Positions 16,544 to 24,499 of a stretch of 64,000 nucleotides of DNA are shown piece after piece. The stretch spans positions 230,088 through 294,087 of the forward strand of contig DATAWP010000041.1 of NCBI GenBank assembly GCA_036267155.1. The letters are read 5' to 3'. Source of the DNA: PALSA-1353 sp036267155 (GTDB lineage Bacteria > Planctomycetota > Phycisphaerae > Tepidisphaerales > Tepidisphaeraceae). Below the pieces are notes generated by a model that was not told the origin of the DNA, did not search any database, and saw nothing but the letters and a program-made list of their open reading frames with translations. Each line of letters opens with the position of its first letter. Positions within the stretch are counted from its first letter, which is position 1. A program made the position numbers and the translations under genes.

Positions 16544-16858
16544 CTACTCCCTAAATGGTGAGGTCGGTTGCATTCGGTCTTCCCGATCGTGCCAGACGCG
16601 GACGATGACGACGCGGTCCGGGTGTTCGAGAACGTAGCGCAGCACATAAGCGCCGCCGCCAAAGGGAAGAAACAATTCGCGGTGTGGGGTGTCATCACCC
16701 ATCGGCCGCCCCGAATGTGGCGCGGCCTGAAGCCGATCGGCGCCCGTAAGGATGACGCGGGCTGCACGCGATGCCGCCTCGGGATTGTTTGGCTTGATGA
16801 AGTCGTGAAGTCGTTTCACGTCCACAAGTGCCTGGGGAAGCCAGACTACTTCGGACAC
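16544..16858 (-). CDS. RelE/ParE-family toxin
   Basis: A 104-residue protein with the ParE pattern: MSEVVWLPQALVDVKRLHDF, the helix EAASRAARVILTGADRLQ, PHSGRPMGDDTPHRELFLPF and the terminal strand VLRYVLEHPDRVVIVRVWHD. Such toxins inhibit gyrase (ParE) or cleave ribosome-bound mRNA (RelE). It overlaps the upstream antitoxin gene by 13 bp and is followed within 3 bp by the tyrosine recombinase stop-to-start junction. The pair probably stabilises the element. Confidence 0.85.
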   Translation of the reverse strand: MSEVVWLPQALVDVKRLHDFIKPNNPEAASRAARVILTGADRLQAAPHSGRPMGDDTPHRELFLPFGGGAYVLRYVLEHPDRVVIVRVWHDREDRMQPTSPFRE

Positions 16859-17115
16859 GGTGCTGACTTGCCGTCGGCCAGGTCATTGAGCCACTTCGCG
16901 GCCTCACCATGCGGCACCGCACGGCCAGTTAACTGGTATTGCTGCCAGCGCTCCATGTCTTCGCGCTTCTCCCGTTCGTAACGTTCCTCTTGCTCAAGAA
17001 ATCGTTCGATTGCGGTTTTCATGAGCCAGTGAGGTGAGCGCTGTTTCAGCTTTCCAAGTTCCTTGAGCCGTGCGCGGGTTGCGTCGTCGAGTTTTATGCC
17101 TTGTGTCGTTGCCAT
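16846..17115 (-). CDS. CopG/ParD-like antitoxin
   Basis: An 89-residue protein starting MATTQGIKLDDATRARLKEL, with KQRSPHWLMKTAIERFLEQE, the ribbon-helix-helix pattern of CopG-family antitoxins, followed by a charged helix (EERYEREKREDMERWQQYQL) that should wrap the toxin. The ATG at 17115 follows GGGGGAAG. It precedes the ParE-like toxin with a 13-bp overlap, the usual antitoxin-first order. Confidence 0.83.
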   Translation of the reverse strand: MATTQGIKLDDATRARLKELGKLKQRSPHWLMKTAIERFLEQEERYEREKREDMERWQQYQLTGRAVPHGEAAKWLNDLADGKSAPCPK

Positions 17116-17160
17116 AGAGCTTCCCCCTTTGGCAATAGGTAGCACACTTTGGCAGTTAGC

Positions 17161-17183
17161 GCAACCGTTTTGCGTTAGGTTGC
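17161..17183. promoter_or_regulatory. Inverted repeat between two toxin-antitoxin modules
   Basis: GCAACC (17161-17166) and GGTTGC (17178-17183) form an inverted repeat in the shared upstream region of the divergent CopG/ParD-type and Phd-type antitoxin genes. Antitoxins usually repress their own operon by binding such repeats. This is a position-based guess. Confidence 0.35.
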
Positions 17184-17293
17184 ACCGGATGAACGTAGTG
17201 GTAAACAAAGGATGTTATTTATCGCTATTCGATTTCGGTTGCGCGAAACGTCCAATCGCGCTATTCTGGCTGAAATAGCTAATGGGGAAGGCC

Positions 17294-17551
17294 ATGCGTG
17301 AAGTGAATGCAACCGATGTCAAAAATCGGTTTGGGGAATTTCTCGATCTCGCTCGCGAAGAGCCGATCGGTATCCGCAAATCCGGAAAACTTACCGCCGT
17401 CATGCTGTCGGCAGATCAGTTTGATCATTTTCAGCGCCTGGAAGACGCATACTGGATCGCCCGTGCCGAAGGTGCGGAGAAACGCGGCCAATGGATCGGA
17501 CACGATGAGGCGATGCGGATTTTGACCGACGGGCTTAAGCGAGCCGAATGA
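17294..17551 (+). CDS. Phd/YefM-family antitoxin
   Basis: An 85-residue protein starting MREVNATDVKNRFGEFLDLA, a standard Phd/YefM N-terminus, followed by IGIRKSGKLTAVMLSADQFD. The C-terminal helical half should bind the toxin. I place the start at 17294; the ATG at 17282 would add four residues and contains the GGGGA motif that serves as ribosome binding site for the later start. The stop overlaps the toxin start (ATGA). Confidence 0.85.
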   Translation: MREVNATDVKNRFGEFLDLAREEPIGIRKSGKLTAVMLSADQFDHFQRLEDAYWIARAEGAEKRGQWIGHDEAMRILTDGLKRAE

Positions 17552-17814
17552 GGAGCCTGGGTCTGGATAAGACGGTTGTCAAAGAACTGTCTGAGCTTCC
17601 GGCGAAACAATACCGTCAAGTGGTGAGTGCGATATTTGATCTGCTGAAAGATCCGCTTCCTTACTATTCACGTCCTCTTTCTGGAAGTGCGTATCTGCGG
17701 ATTGCGGTGGGCGAGTACCGCGTCATCTACCGCTTCGACGATCGCAGCGTCACGGTACTCGCCTTCGGCAAACGGAATGATGGTGAGATTTATCAGGTTT
17801 TGAAGAAGAATTGA
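17548..17814 (+). CDS. RelE-family mRNA interferase toxin
   Basis: An 88-residue protein with the RelE pattern: helix KTVVKELSELPAKQYRQVVS, the turn PLPYYSRPLSGSAYLRIAVG, then EYRVIYRFDDRSVTVLAFGK. The GEYRVIYR strand is typical of the family, which cleaves mRNA in the ribosome. It is coupled to the Phd-type antitoxin by a 4-bp overlap. It lies next to a second, divergent toxin-antitoxin pair. Confidence 0.88.
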   Translation: MRSLGLDKTVVKELSELPAKQYRQVVSAIFDLLKDPLPYYSRPLSGSAYLRIAVGEYRVIYRFDDRSVTVLAFGKRNDGEIYQVLKKN

Positions 17815-17828
17815 CGCAAACGTTGCAC

Positions 17829-18215
17829 CTATTTCTTACGGCGACGGAGCGACTCAACGATCCCCAGCAGGCCAGTCGGAATGGCAAACAGTGCCCCCAG
17901 CGGTGCAGGGATGGACGTGAGTAATGCCACGATCAAGGATTTTATAAGCGCGGAATCATGATCGTCACCATGCCACTTAATTTGAATTTTATAGACGATG
18001 AGGCCCAATATCGCTCCGACGGCGATTCCGATGGGAATAAGTGCGCCGAGCGTGATGGCATCCCCTCCGAATAACATTGCGTCAACAACAACTGTGAGCA
18101 AAGCGACGCGAGGATCGAGGCCAAACGCTGCGGCAAAGCCGCGTGTGCTGGATGTCTCCGCGGGGGTCGCAGCGGTGACGGTTTGAATGTCTTGGGGTTT
18201 TGATTGTTGGAACAT
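17829..18215 (-). CDS. Membrane protein of the mobile element (128 aa)
   Basis: The protein starts MFQQSKPQDIQTVTAATPAE, then has about three membrane helices (ALLTVVVDAMLFGG, LGALIPIGIAVGAILGLIVY, SLIVALLTSIPAPLGALFAI) and a short basic end (SLRRRKK). GGAG lies upstream of the ATG. It converges with the RelE-type toxin gene, 14 bp away. No family is recognised. Its position in the transfer-gene half of the element fits a conjugation accessory role, but this is inference. Confidence 0.65.
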   Translation of the reverse strand: MFQQSKPQDIQTVTAATPAETSSTRGFAAAFGLDPRVALLTVVVDAMLFGGDAITLGALIPIGIAVGAILGLIVYKIQIKWHGDDHDSALIKSLIVALLTSIPAPLGALFAIPTGLLGIVESLRRRKK

Positions 18216-18530
18216 GGGTATCTCCGTTTAGGGTTTTTCTGAATTCAATTCCGATGCCCGTTCATCGCGGGCCGTCATTCTCTTCTAAGAGATACTTGTC
18301 GTTGGGCGGCAGATTATTTCACGCCATCCGTTTATTTCTAAAAGCAAAGCGAATCATTGTCCGCACAGCCACGGGGCGGCTTCGCCGCCCACCGCCCCCA
18401 GAGCGGTCTATGCAGGCAATCATTTCAGAACATCAAGTGAAATATTTTCGCCCTCGGATGCAATGAGAGAGTAGAGCGCGTGATGGACGCGCGCTGTTTT
18501 GATCACGGCTCATGAGCAATGAGGTGCGTC
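18216..18530. other. Intergenic region before parB-like gene
   Basis: No convincing gene is seen in this 315-bp divergent gap. It contains a strong hairpin, GGGCGGC at 18374-18380 with GCCGCCC at 18384-18390 around a 3-base loop. It probably holds the promoters of the membrane protein (minus) and the ParB-coupling gene run (plus). A ParB binding site could lie here, but I see no parS-like 16-mer. Confidence 0.4.
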
Positions 18531-19349
18531 ATGTCGGATTACCGCATTGAACAAATTTCGCGCAAGAAAATCACCTGGCCCGTGCAGGAACGAAAGCATT
18601 TTGGAGGGGCCGAGCTTGCGGAATTGGCGGCAACGATCCGCGTGCATGGAATTCTGGAACCGATCGGAGTCATCCGGGATGGCGACGGTTACCAGGGTCT
18701 CTGGGGTCAGCGCCGCTGGATGGCTGCGGAACTGGCGGGGTTGGAGCTAATCCCGGCGGTCGTCCGGGACAAGCCTCGGACGGAAGCGGAAGGTATTGAG
18801 ACCCGTCTGATCGAGAATTTGCAAAGGGAAGCGCTCCGCCCGCTTGAACAGTCGGCGGGCCTTGACCAATTGATGAAAGCCAGCGGCTTAACTGCATCGG
18901 ATGTGGCCAAGCGGGTCGGCATGAAGCCTGCGGCGGTCACCAAATCGTTGAGCCTGTTGCAACTGTCGGAGCCGATCCGCCAGCAGATTGACGCGGGGCT
19001 GATCAGTGCTGGGGCCGGATATGAACTGGCGCGCGTTGAAGATCCGCGGCTTCGCTCGGAACTCGCTGCCCAGATTGCCGGTGGCACGCTCACCCGCGAT
19101 GCCCTGGCCGGCAGGGTCAAAACAATCAGGCGCCCGGTGAATCAGGTACAGGAGTCGAAGAAATCCCGCGTGACCGCCAAGCTGCGTGGCGGGCGGCTGG
19201 TGACAGTGTCCGGCCCAGAGTTAACGCTGGAAACGTTTATCGCGGCAATGGAAGAACTCCTCACTCGCGCTCGCACGTCACGTGCCAAAGGGCATTCCCT
19301 TGCGACGCTTGTGACCATCCTTGCTGATGATGCCAAGCGAACGGCTTGA
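18531..19349 (+). CDS. ParB/RepB/Spo0J-family partition-like protein
   Basis: A 272-residue DNA-binding protein. The N-terminal ParB domain shows RVHGILEPIGVIRDGDGYQG, GQRRWMAAELAGLELIPAVV (the GxRRxxA nucleotide motif) and RLIENLQREALRPLEQSAGL. A KorB-like helix-turn-helix follows (GLTASDVAKRVGMKPAAVTK). The C-terminal third (GGRLVTVSGPELTLETFIAA) is not the usual dimerization domain I would recognise. No ParA gene is adjacent; the coupling ATPase follows after 27 bp. The start at 18531 follows GAGG. It may be a regulator or act in element maintenance rather than classical partitioning. Confidence 0.85.
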   Translation: MSDYRIEQISRKKITWPVQERKHFGGAELAELAATIRVHGILEPIGVIRDGDGYQGLWGQRRWMAAELAGLELIPAVVRDKPRTEAEGIETRLIENLQREALRPLEQSAGLDQLMKASGLTASDVAKRVGMKPAAVTKSLSLLQLSEPIRQQIDAGLISAGAGYELARVEDPRLRSELAAQIAGGTLTRDALAGRVKTIRRPVNQVQESKKSRVTAKLRGGRLVTVSGPELTLETFIAAMEELLTRARTSRAKGHSLATLVTILADDAKRTA

Positions 19350-19376
19350 CGAAGGTGCTTTAAGAGGATTTGCATC

Positions 19377-20882
19377 ATGTTGAAGTCACTTTGGCCTTGG
19401 TCAAAATCGAAACGGAACGCGAGTTACGAGCCTACTGAGCCGTGGTCCCTCTTGACGCCGCTGCTAACAGTTTCCGATGGCGATCAGATGACCATCGGGC
19501 ATGCTGTTGAGGGCACACTCATACTCGGCGCGACCGGCAGCGGCAAAAGCTCAGGCAGCGGGCGCACGTTAGCGCTGTCATATCTGAATGCCGGCTTCGG
19601 CGGTCTGGTGCTTTGCGCGAAGCCAGACGAGCGACAGCAGTGGGAAGAATATTGTCGGCAGACCGGCCGGCTTGATGATCTGGTGATTTTCAATCCCAAG
19701 GAGAAATGGCGCTTCAATCCGGTGGACTTTGAGAGGAACAGAGCGGGCGATGGCGCAGGGCTGACAGAGAATCTCCTAAATCTGATTGAAACGATGGAGC
19801 ACGCTTGCAATCCGGACGCCCGCAAGAAGAGCGGCGGTGGTGACAATGAAAAGTTCTTCAATGACGCAAAAAAGCAGTTGACGCGAAACGCGATTGAGGC
19901 TGTCGGCTGGGGCACGGGACACGTAACGATACCGGCCCTTTATCGCTTTATTACCTCCATGCCGAAAACGAAGGCATATCTAAATTCCGAAGAATGGAGG
20001 GAAAACTCATTCTGTGTTGAGTGTCTTGCCGAGGGGCAGAAGAAGCCAAAGACGCCCGAACAAGAAGAAGAGTATAACGACCTTAAGGACTACTTCTTTG
20101 AGGAATGGATCGAGTTCCCCGACAAGACACAAAAGTCCATCGTTGCGACGTTCACCACGGCCGCCGACCCGTTGCGTCGCGGTTTGTTGCGCACGCTCTT
20201 CGGCGGTGAAACCAACATCGATCCCACTGCCACCGAGCGGGGCCGGATTATCGTGGTCGATCTGCCAGTCCTCGAATACGGGGATATCGGGCGCTTCGCG
20301 CAAATCCTCTGGAAGTACCCCTTTCAAAAGGCGATCGCGCGACGGACCATTCAGAATAGCCCGCGTCCTGTGTTTCTCTGGCAGGATGAAGCTCAGCTTG
20401 TCCTGATCGAAAACGATTACGCTTTTCAAAGCGTATGTCGCAGCTTTCGTGCGGCGACGGTCATGCTCTCGCAAAATGTAAATAATTTCTATGCGGTTCT
20501 GGGGGGAGAAGAGGCGGGCAAGGCCAAGGCAAAGAGCCTGTTCGGGAATCTCAAGTTCAAGGTGTTCCATTCCAATGGCGATTCGGAAACGAACACGTTT
20601 GGCGCCGAAACGATCGGACGCCGCCCCCGCTTCATGGTAAATGCCAATCTTAATTATCAGGCGAATGATATCTTCACGAGTATGGCCGGCGGCGGCCCTG
20701 TGAATTCAAGCGCAGGCGTCAGCGAACAAATGCAGTTTGAGGTCGAGCCGTCGGTGTTTACTGCGCTTCGAACCGGGGGTCCTCAGAACAAGTTTCTTGT
20801 GGATGCCATTGTGTTTTTCGATGGCATGACGTTCAAGGCCACCGGCCGGCAATGGCGTCCGGTCACGTTCCGCCAGAAGTAG
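19377..20882 (+). CDS. TraG/VirD4-like type IV coupling ATPase
   Basis: A 501-residue ATPase that should deliver the relaxosome to a secretion channel. Walker A is near residue 57 (LGATGSGKSSGSGR), LVLCAKPDERQQW follows, and Walker B is in PVFLWQDEAQLVL near residue 340, then SFRAATVMLSQN. Unlike VirD4 it has no N-terminal membrane helices, so it resembles the soluble TraG/TraD-like proteins of mobilizable elements; the neighbouring membrane protein at 20913-21491 could replace the missing anchor. It follows the ParB-like gene by 27 bp. No VirB-type channel gene is visible in the window. Confidence 0.88.
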   Translation: MLKSLWPWSKSKRNASYEPTEPWSLLTPLLTVSDGDQMTIGHAVEGTLILGATGSGKSSGSGRTLALSYLNAGFGGLVLCAKPDERQQWEEYCRQTGRLDDLVIFNPKEKWRFNPVDFERNRAGDGAGLTENLLNLIETMEHACNPDARKKSGGGDNEKFFNDAKKQLTRNAIEAVGWGTGHVTIPALYRFITSMPKTKAYLNSEEWRENSFCVECLAEGQKKPKTPEQEEEYNDLKDYFFEEWIEFPDKTQKSIVATFTTAADPLRRGLLRTLFGGETNIDPTATERGRIIVVDLPVLEYGDIGRFAQILWKYPFQKAIARRTIQNSPRPVFLWQDEAQLVLIENDYAFQSVCRSFRAATVMLSQNVNNFYAVLGGEEAGKAKAKSLFGNLKFKVFHSNGDSETNTFGAETIGRRPRFMVNANLNYQANDIFTSMAGGGPVNSSAGVSEQMQFEVEPSVFTALRTGGPQNKFLVDAIVFFDGMTFKATGRQWRPVTFRQK

Positions 20883-20912
20883 CCGGTGGGAATGCACCGG
20901 CAAGGAATTCCT

Positions 20913-21491
20913 ATGAATCGGAAACAGCCAAACAACGCAAAGGGGCCAGGACAAGCTGTGAATTGGCCGCTTATCCTGTGCCACATGGCGGGGCTTCCAC
21001 TTGAGCTGGTGCTGCATAACGTAAGGACGTTCGGCGTGCGGTCGGTAGGCCCCAGGGCCGGTGGGGCAGTGCTGCTGATGCTCTTATTCGTAGCCTTTCA
21101 TCCAGGCGAAAACGTCCGGCCTCTGACCTGTTTCACCATCGCCGTTATTCCACTGAGCATTACCGCACAGATCATCGCCACGGTTCGCCATTGGCGCGGC
21201 GAACAAATGCATTCCCGCTACAACGGCACGCCTTATGCCATGTGGTTGCTGCCCCGTTGGAGCGAGGTCGCGATCAAAAGACTGGAGCCGTTCATAGCGT
21301 TGATTGTTGGCTGCGGTATCCACCATTTCAATCACCCGCTCGGTGCCTTCGTCATCACCGCCGCCATTAGCTTGGGGATCAGGGTTGGCATTGAGCATCG
21401 CGGGAACTGGACACGCTCCATGGACATGAATGACGCGATTATCGAACAGACGATGGCTATGGAGGACGCCCACAAACTGCAACGGCGATAA
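20913..21491 (+). CDS. Multi-pass membrane protein next to coupling ATPase (192 aa)
   Basis: The protein has four hydrophobic segments (for example AGGAVLLMLLFVAFHPG, CFTIAVIPLSITAQIIATV, LEPFIALIVGCGIHH, GAFVITAAISLGIRVGIEH). The start MNRKQPNNAK at 20913 is preceded by AAGGAATTCCT; an ATG at 20886 would add nine residues. It lies 30 bp after the coupling ATPase. No homologue is recognised. A membrane anchor for the soluble coupling ATPase is plausible from gene order but unproven. Confidence 0.65.
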   Translation: MNRKQPNNAKGPGQAVNWPLILCHMAGLPLELVLHNVRTFGVRSVGPRAGGAVLLMLLFVAFHPGENVRPLTCFTIAVIPLSITAQIIATVRHWRGEQMHSRYNGTPYAMWLLPRWSEVAIKRLEPFIALIVGCGIHHFNHPLGAFVITAAISLGIRVGIEHRGNWTRSMDMNDAIIEQTMAMEDAHKLQRR

Positions 21492-21535
21492 GTCGCCGTG
21501 TGAGTGGAAATAGATTCTTACGAAAGGAGCAGAAT

Positions 21536-21784
21536 ATGGCACGCAAGATTGGTGAAGAATTCGTGAAAGAAATGCTCGACCGCGGACGCCGGGAGCTGGG
21601 CGGCGTGCTTTACCACGACTCGAACGTGGCTCAACCAATGTATCCATTGCGAGGCGGATACGAGGTCTCGAAAGAGGCCGAATCCCCCGAAGTGAAGGAC
21701 CGGTCCTTAGAGGACGGCCGGCAGCCGTCCAGTATCGGCCGCGACGAGCCGGGTCGGGATGATCCTGAAATTGAACGGGAATAG
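21536..21784 (+). CDS. Small charged protein of the transfer operon (82 aa)
   Basis: The protein starts MARKIGEEFVKEMLDRGRRE, then LGGVLYHDSNVAQPMYPLRG, and a strongly charged, probably disordered tail (SIGRDEPGRDDPEIERE). The ATG at 21536 follows AAAGGAG. It is the last gene of the ParB-like/coupling-ATPase run and is followed directly by a clear terminator. No family is recognised. Confidence 0.65.
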   Translation: MARKIGEEFVKEMLDRGRRELGGVLYHDSNVAQPMYPLRGGYEVSKEAESPEVKDRSLEDGRQPSSIGRDEPGRDDPEIERE

Positions 21785-21819
21785 TTGCCGGAGCGGTTTT
21801 CACGCCGGCAAAGTTTTTT
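21785..21819 (+). terminator. Rho-independent terminator of the transfer operon
   Basis: TTGCCGG (21785-21791) and CCGGCAA (21805-21811) form a 7-bp stem, followed by a run of six T at 21814-21819. It lies immediately after the stop of the 82-residue gene. Confidence 0.85.
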
Positions 21820-22062
21820 CGGAATATTTTTTCGGTCCAGAAAATGAAGTGTGCAGTTGCCCATCCGGACCCTCATCCCAACGCGCGGACCCGCGCAGAG
21901 GGTTTGCCGCCGGGCACGCCCTCCTGGGTGACTTCTTCGCTTCTGCAAAGGACGCAAGAAATCTGGGGAAAAAGAGGTGGAATTGCGATTAGTACAGAGG
22001 AGGCCTTGGCTATAATTCTTCGCGTCAGTACGCTGATGGATCTACTCTCTCGGAGATAAAAG

Positions 22063-23562
22063 ATGAGCAAGCAATTTGTTGCCTGGGCACGCGTTTCCTC
22101 GGCCCGCCAGAAAAAGGAAGGATTCAGTCTTGAAGATCAGGAGCAGCGGCTCAATGACTTCGCCACTCGCCTCGGCGGTTGCGTCATTAAGCTGTTCAAG
22201 ATCGCCGAAACCGCCAGCAAACGCGAGGAGCGGCAGACGTTCCGCGAGTTCACCGCCTTTGTGAAAAAGCAGCATCGCCGACTGGCGGGGATGCTGTTCG
22301 TGAAGGTGGACCGTGCCGCCCGCAATATCCGCGATTGGGCCGACCTCGAACAACTCTCCGAAGAAATGGGCGTGCCGCTGTTCTTCCCCGATCAGCCGAC
22401 AGCGGAAACGCCCGCCGGTCGGATGCAACGGCGGATGAGCGCCGTTTTCGCCAGCTACCAAACCGACCAGCAGGCAACCGACATCCGTGCCGGTCACAAG
22501 CGAAGAGTCGAGAACGGCCTACCCCTGGGTCGGCAGTACGGCATCCGCCTGGTCCGGGTGAATGGCCGTAGCATCGTCGAACATGACCCGATCGACGCCG
22601 TGAAGGTCAAACGCATCTTCGAGTTGTTCGCCTTCCAGCCGCTCACCATCGAAACACTGATCGATACCCTGGCCCGGCAAGGCATCATCTACACCGACCG
22701 CAGTCCCAAGTTCACGAAATCCACGCTGCATCGCATTCTGCACAACCGCATTTACATCGGCGAAGTCTGGTATCAGGGCTTGTGGCACCCCGGAAAATTC
22801 GAGCCGCTGGTGGACCGGCAGACCTTCCAGGCTGTGCAAGACAAGTTCGGCACCGAATTCAGGATCTGCCGCGACCGTGAGATTACATTCGCCGGCGGCT
22901 TGATTAAATGTGGTCACTGCGGCCACGTCATCACCGGCGAAACCAAGGTAAAGAAATCCCCGGACGGGACGGTGCGAGAGTACACATATTACCGCTGCAC
23001 GCATTACCTCACCGAAGGACATCCGGTCATTCATTGGAAGGAATCGGAGATTGACCGGCAGTTCCTGTCTCTGTTCGATCAGATTCGCATCGAAGAGCCT
23101 GAAATCCGCCAGTGGTTTGTTGACGTGATCAAGGCTCGTGCCCGCGTGGGCCAGGACCAGAATCAGGACCATCGCAAAGAGTTGCAGCGGCAACACGATC
23201 AGGTGAGCGCGAAGCTCAGCACGTTGCTGGAACTGCGAGTGGACGGCGAGATTGGACAGGAAGAATATGCGGCCAAACACCGCGAATTGCATGAGCGGCA
23301 GTCAGCAATCCGCCTGCAACTGGAAACCACCGACATGGACGGCGAGGAACTCGCCGCGTTAGCCATCAAAGCTTTCGAACTTTCTCAAAGCTTGAAAGAA
23401 AGGTGGGTTACGGCGGACTACCGCGCCAAACGCACGATTCTGGAGATCATGTGCGAATCGGTCCTATCGAACTCTGAAAAACTCGATATTTCCCTGCGAA
23501 AACCCTTCAATTTGCTTCGGGACGAAAAAATCGTCCCGCTCATTGGAGCCATGGGGATTTGA
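22063..23562 (+). CDS. Large serine recombinase
   Basis: A 499-residue site-specific recombinase. The resolvase domain starts MSKQFVAWARVSSARQKKEG with the nucleophile at Ser12, and has SLEDQEQRL and FVKVDRAARN. A recombinase domain follows (RRVENGLPLGRQYGIRL, KSTLHRILHNRIYIGEVWYQ), then a zinc ribbon (IKCGHCGHVI with a Cys about 30 residues later) and a coiled coil (HRKELQRQHDQVSAKLSTLL). GGAGATAAAAG precedes the ATG. The final codons (PLIGAMGI, stop) are read from the 3' end of a tRNA-Ala gene on the other strand, an overlap of 19 bp. It therefore marks the right end of the element and is the likely integrase. Confidence 0.93.
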   Translation: MSKQFVAWARVSSARQKKEGFSLEDQEQRLNDFATRLGGCVIKLFKIAETASKREERQTFREFTAFVKKQHRRLAGMLFVKVDRAARNIRDWADLEQLSEEMGVPLFFPDQPTAETPAGRMQRRMSAVFASYQTDQQATDIRAGHKRRVENGLPLGRQYGIRLVRVNGRSIVEHDPIDAVKVKRIFELFAFQPLTIETLIDTLARQGIIYTDRSPKFTKSTLHRILHNRIYIGEVWYQGLWHPGKFEPLVDRQTFQAVQDKFGTEFRICRDREITFAGGLIKCGHCGHVITGETKVKKSPDGTVREYTYYRCTHYLTEGHPVIHWKESEIDRQFLSLFDQIRIEEPEIRQWFVDVIKARARVGQDQNQDHRKELQRQHDQVSAKLSTLLELRVDGEIGQEEYAAKHRELHERQSAIRLQLETTDMDGEELAALAIKAFELSQSLKERWVTADYRAKRTILEIMCESVLSNSEKLDISLRKPFNLLRDEKIVPLIGAMGI

Positions 23563-23614
23563 ACCCCAAATTCCACCATGCCATGGTGGCGTGATCCCAT
23601 TTCACTATGGCCCC
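23544..23614 (-). tRNA. tRNA-Ala (anticodon GGC)
   Basis: On the minus strand the 71-nt sequence folds into a full cloverleaf: acceptor GGGGCCA with TGGCTCC including the G3-U70 pair that identifies alanine tRNAs, D stem GTGA/TCAC, anticodon stem CCACC/GGTGG around the loop ATGGCAT (anticodon GGC), and T arm TGGGG-TTCAAAT-CCCCA. The discriminator is A and no CCA is encoded. Its 3' end faces the mobile element and overlaps the end of the serine recombinase gene, so it is the probable attachment site. Confidence 0.93.
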
Positions 23615-23978
23615 GCGATTACTCAATTCAATCTATCGGTTGATGGCTGGGAGTCAAGCCGCCGGCCGCGGGCCGCACCGACCCGATGCTGGGCAACGGA
23701 ATTCTTGAGTTGGTCTTCTTCAAGTCTTCGCCCTTCGCGCAGTCGAAAGGCGAAAAAAAAAGCCGACAGCGCCAAAAACCCGCCCAAAACTTTCACCTCC
23801 GCGCCATATTAATAGAGGAGCACGCTTTTTCATGCCGCTTCGCCCGTCAATTCCGAAGCCTCAGCGATCGCTTACAGGGAAGTCCCGGCGCAATCGCGAA
23901 AGTCGGGGGCATTTGGGACATTATGGGGCATCGCGGTTCGCTCTCCCCCAATTTCCGCAATCCGGGTAGGCTAAGGGG
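23615..23978. other. Intergenic region right of the tRNA
   Basis: No gene is supported here. Frames on the plus strand that begin MEPWGFEPQ are the usual artefact of reading through a tRNA gene. The region should hold the tRNA promoter and the folK promoter. Confidence 0.5.
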
Positions 23979-24485
23979 ATGCGGAACCAGGCCGAGGTGG
24001 CGGCATACATCGCCTTGGGCGCGAATCTTGGCGATCGTCGGCACAATATTCATGCCGCACTGGCCCAATTGAAGCGCACGGACGGCATCTCCGTCGTCCG
24101 CGTTTCGACATTGCTGGAAAATCCGGCGGTCGGCGGGCCGCCTGATTCGCCGCCGTTCCTCAACGCCGCCGCGGAATTGAAAACCAATCTCGGCTCGCAT
24201 GCTTTGTTGCATTGTCTGTTGGGGATCGAGCGAAAGCTGGGCCGGGTTCGGCGGCAGCGCTGGGAGCCGCGGCCCATCGATATGGACCTTTTACTCTACG
24301 GCGATCAGATCATCAGCAGTCAGGAATTGGTGGTCCCTCACCCGCTGATGCACGAACGGCGATTCGTTCTTCAGCCGCTCGCCGAAATCGCTCCCGAAGC
24401 GGTTCATCCGGTTTTGCAGATGACGATAGCAGGGTTACTGGAAAATCTGGACCGCGAGGCGCGTGCATCTGGTACGCCTCGTTAG
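23979..24485 (+). CDS. folK: HPPK, folate biosynthesis pyrophosphokinase
   Basis: A 168-residue 2-amino-4-hydroxy-6-hydroxymethyldihydropteridine pyrophosphokinase, which transfers pyrophosphate from ATP to 6-hydroxymethyl-dihydropterin in folate synthesis. Family signatures are clear: AAYIALGANLGDRRHNIHAA at the N-terminus, the catalytic loop WEPRPIDMDLLLYGD, and VPHPLMHERRFVLQPLAEIA. The length is normal. AAGGGG precedes the ATG. No folB or folP is next to it; the gene is followed by a convergent oxidoreductase gene 14 bp away. This is the first clear chromosomal gene right of the element. Confidence 0.95.
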   Translation: MRNQAEVAAYIALGANLGDRRHNIHAALAQLKRTDGISVVRVSTLLENPAVGGPPDSPPFLNAAAELKTNLGSHALLHCLLGIERKLGRVRRQRWEPRPIDMDLLLYGDQIISSQELVVPHPLMHERRFVLQPLAEIAPEAVHPVLQMTIAGLLENLDREARASGTPR

Positions 24486-24499
24486 CCGAGTCGCGGCTC

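Noticed and set aside
18531..19349. Complete ParAB partition locus
   Set aside because: Only a ParB-like gene is present; no ParA ATPase or clear parS site is seen.
23543..23812. Plus-strand frame starting MEPWGFEPQIPP
   Set aside because: It is read through the tRNA-Ala gene; such frames are a known annotation artefact.
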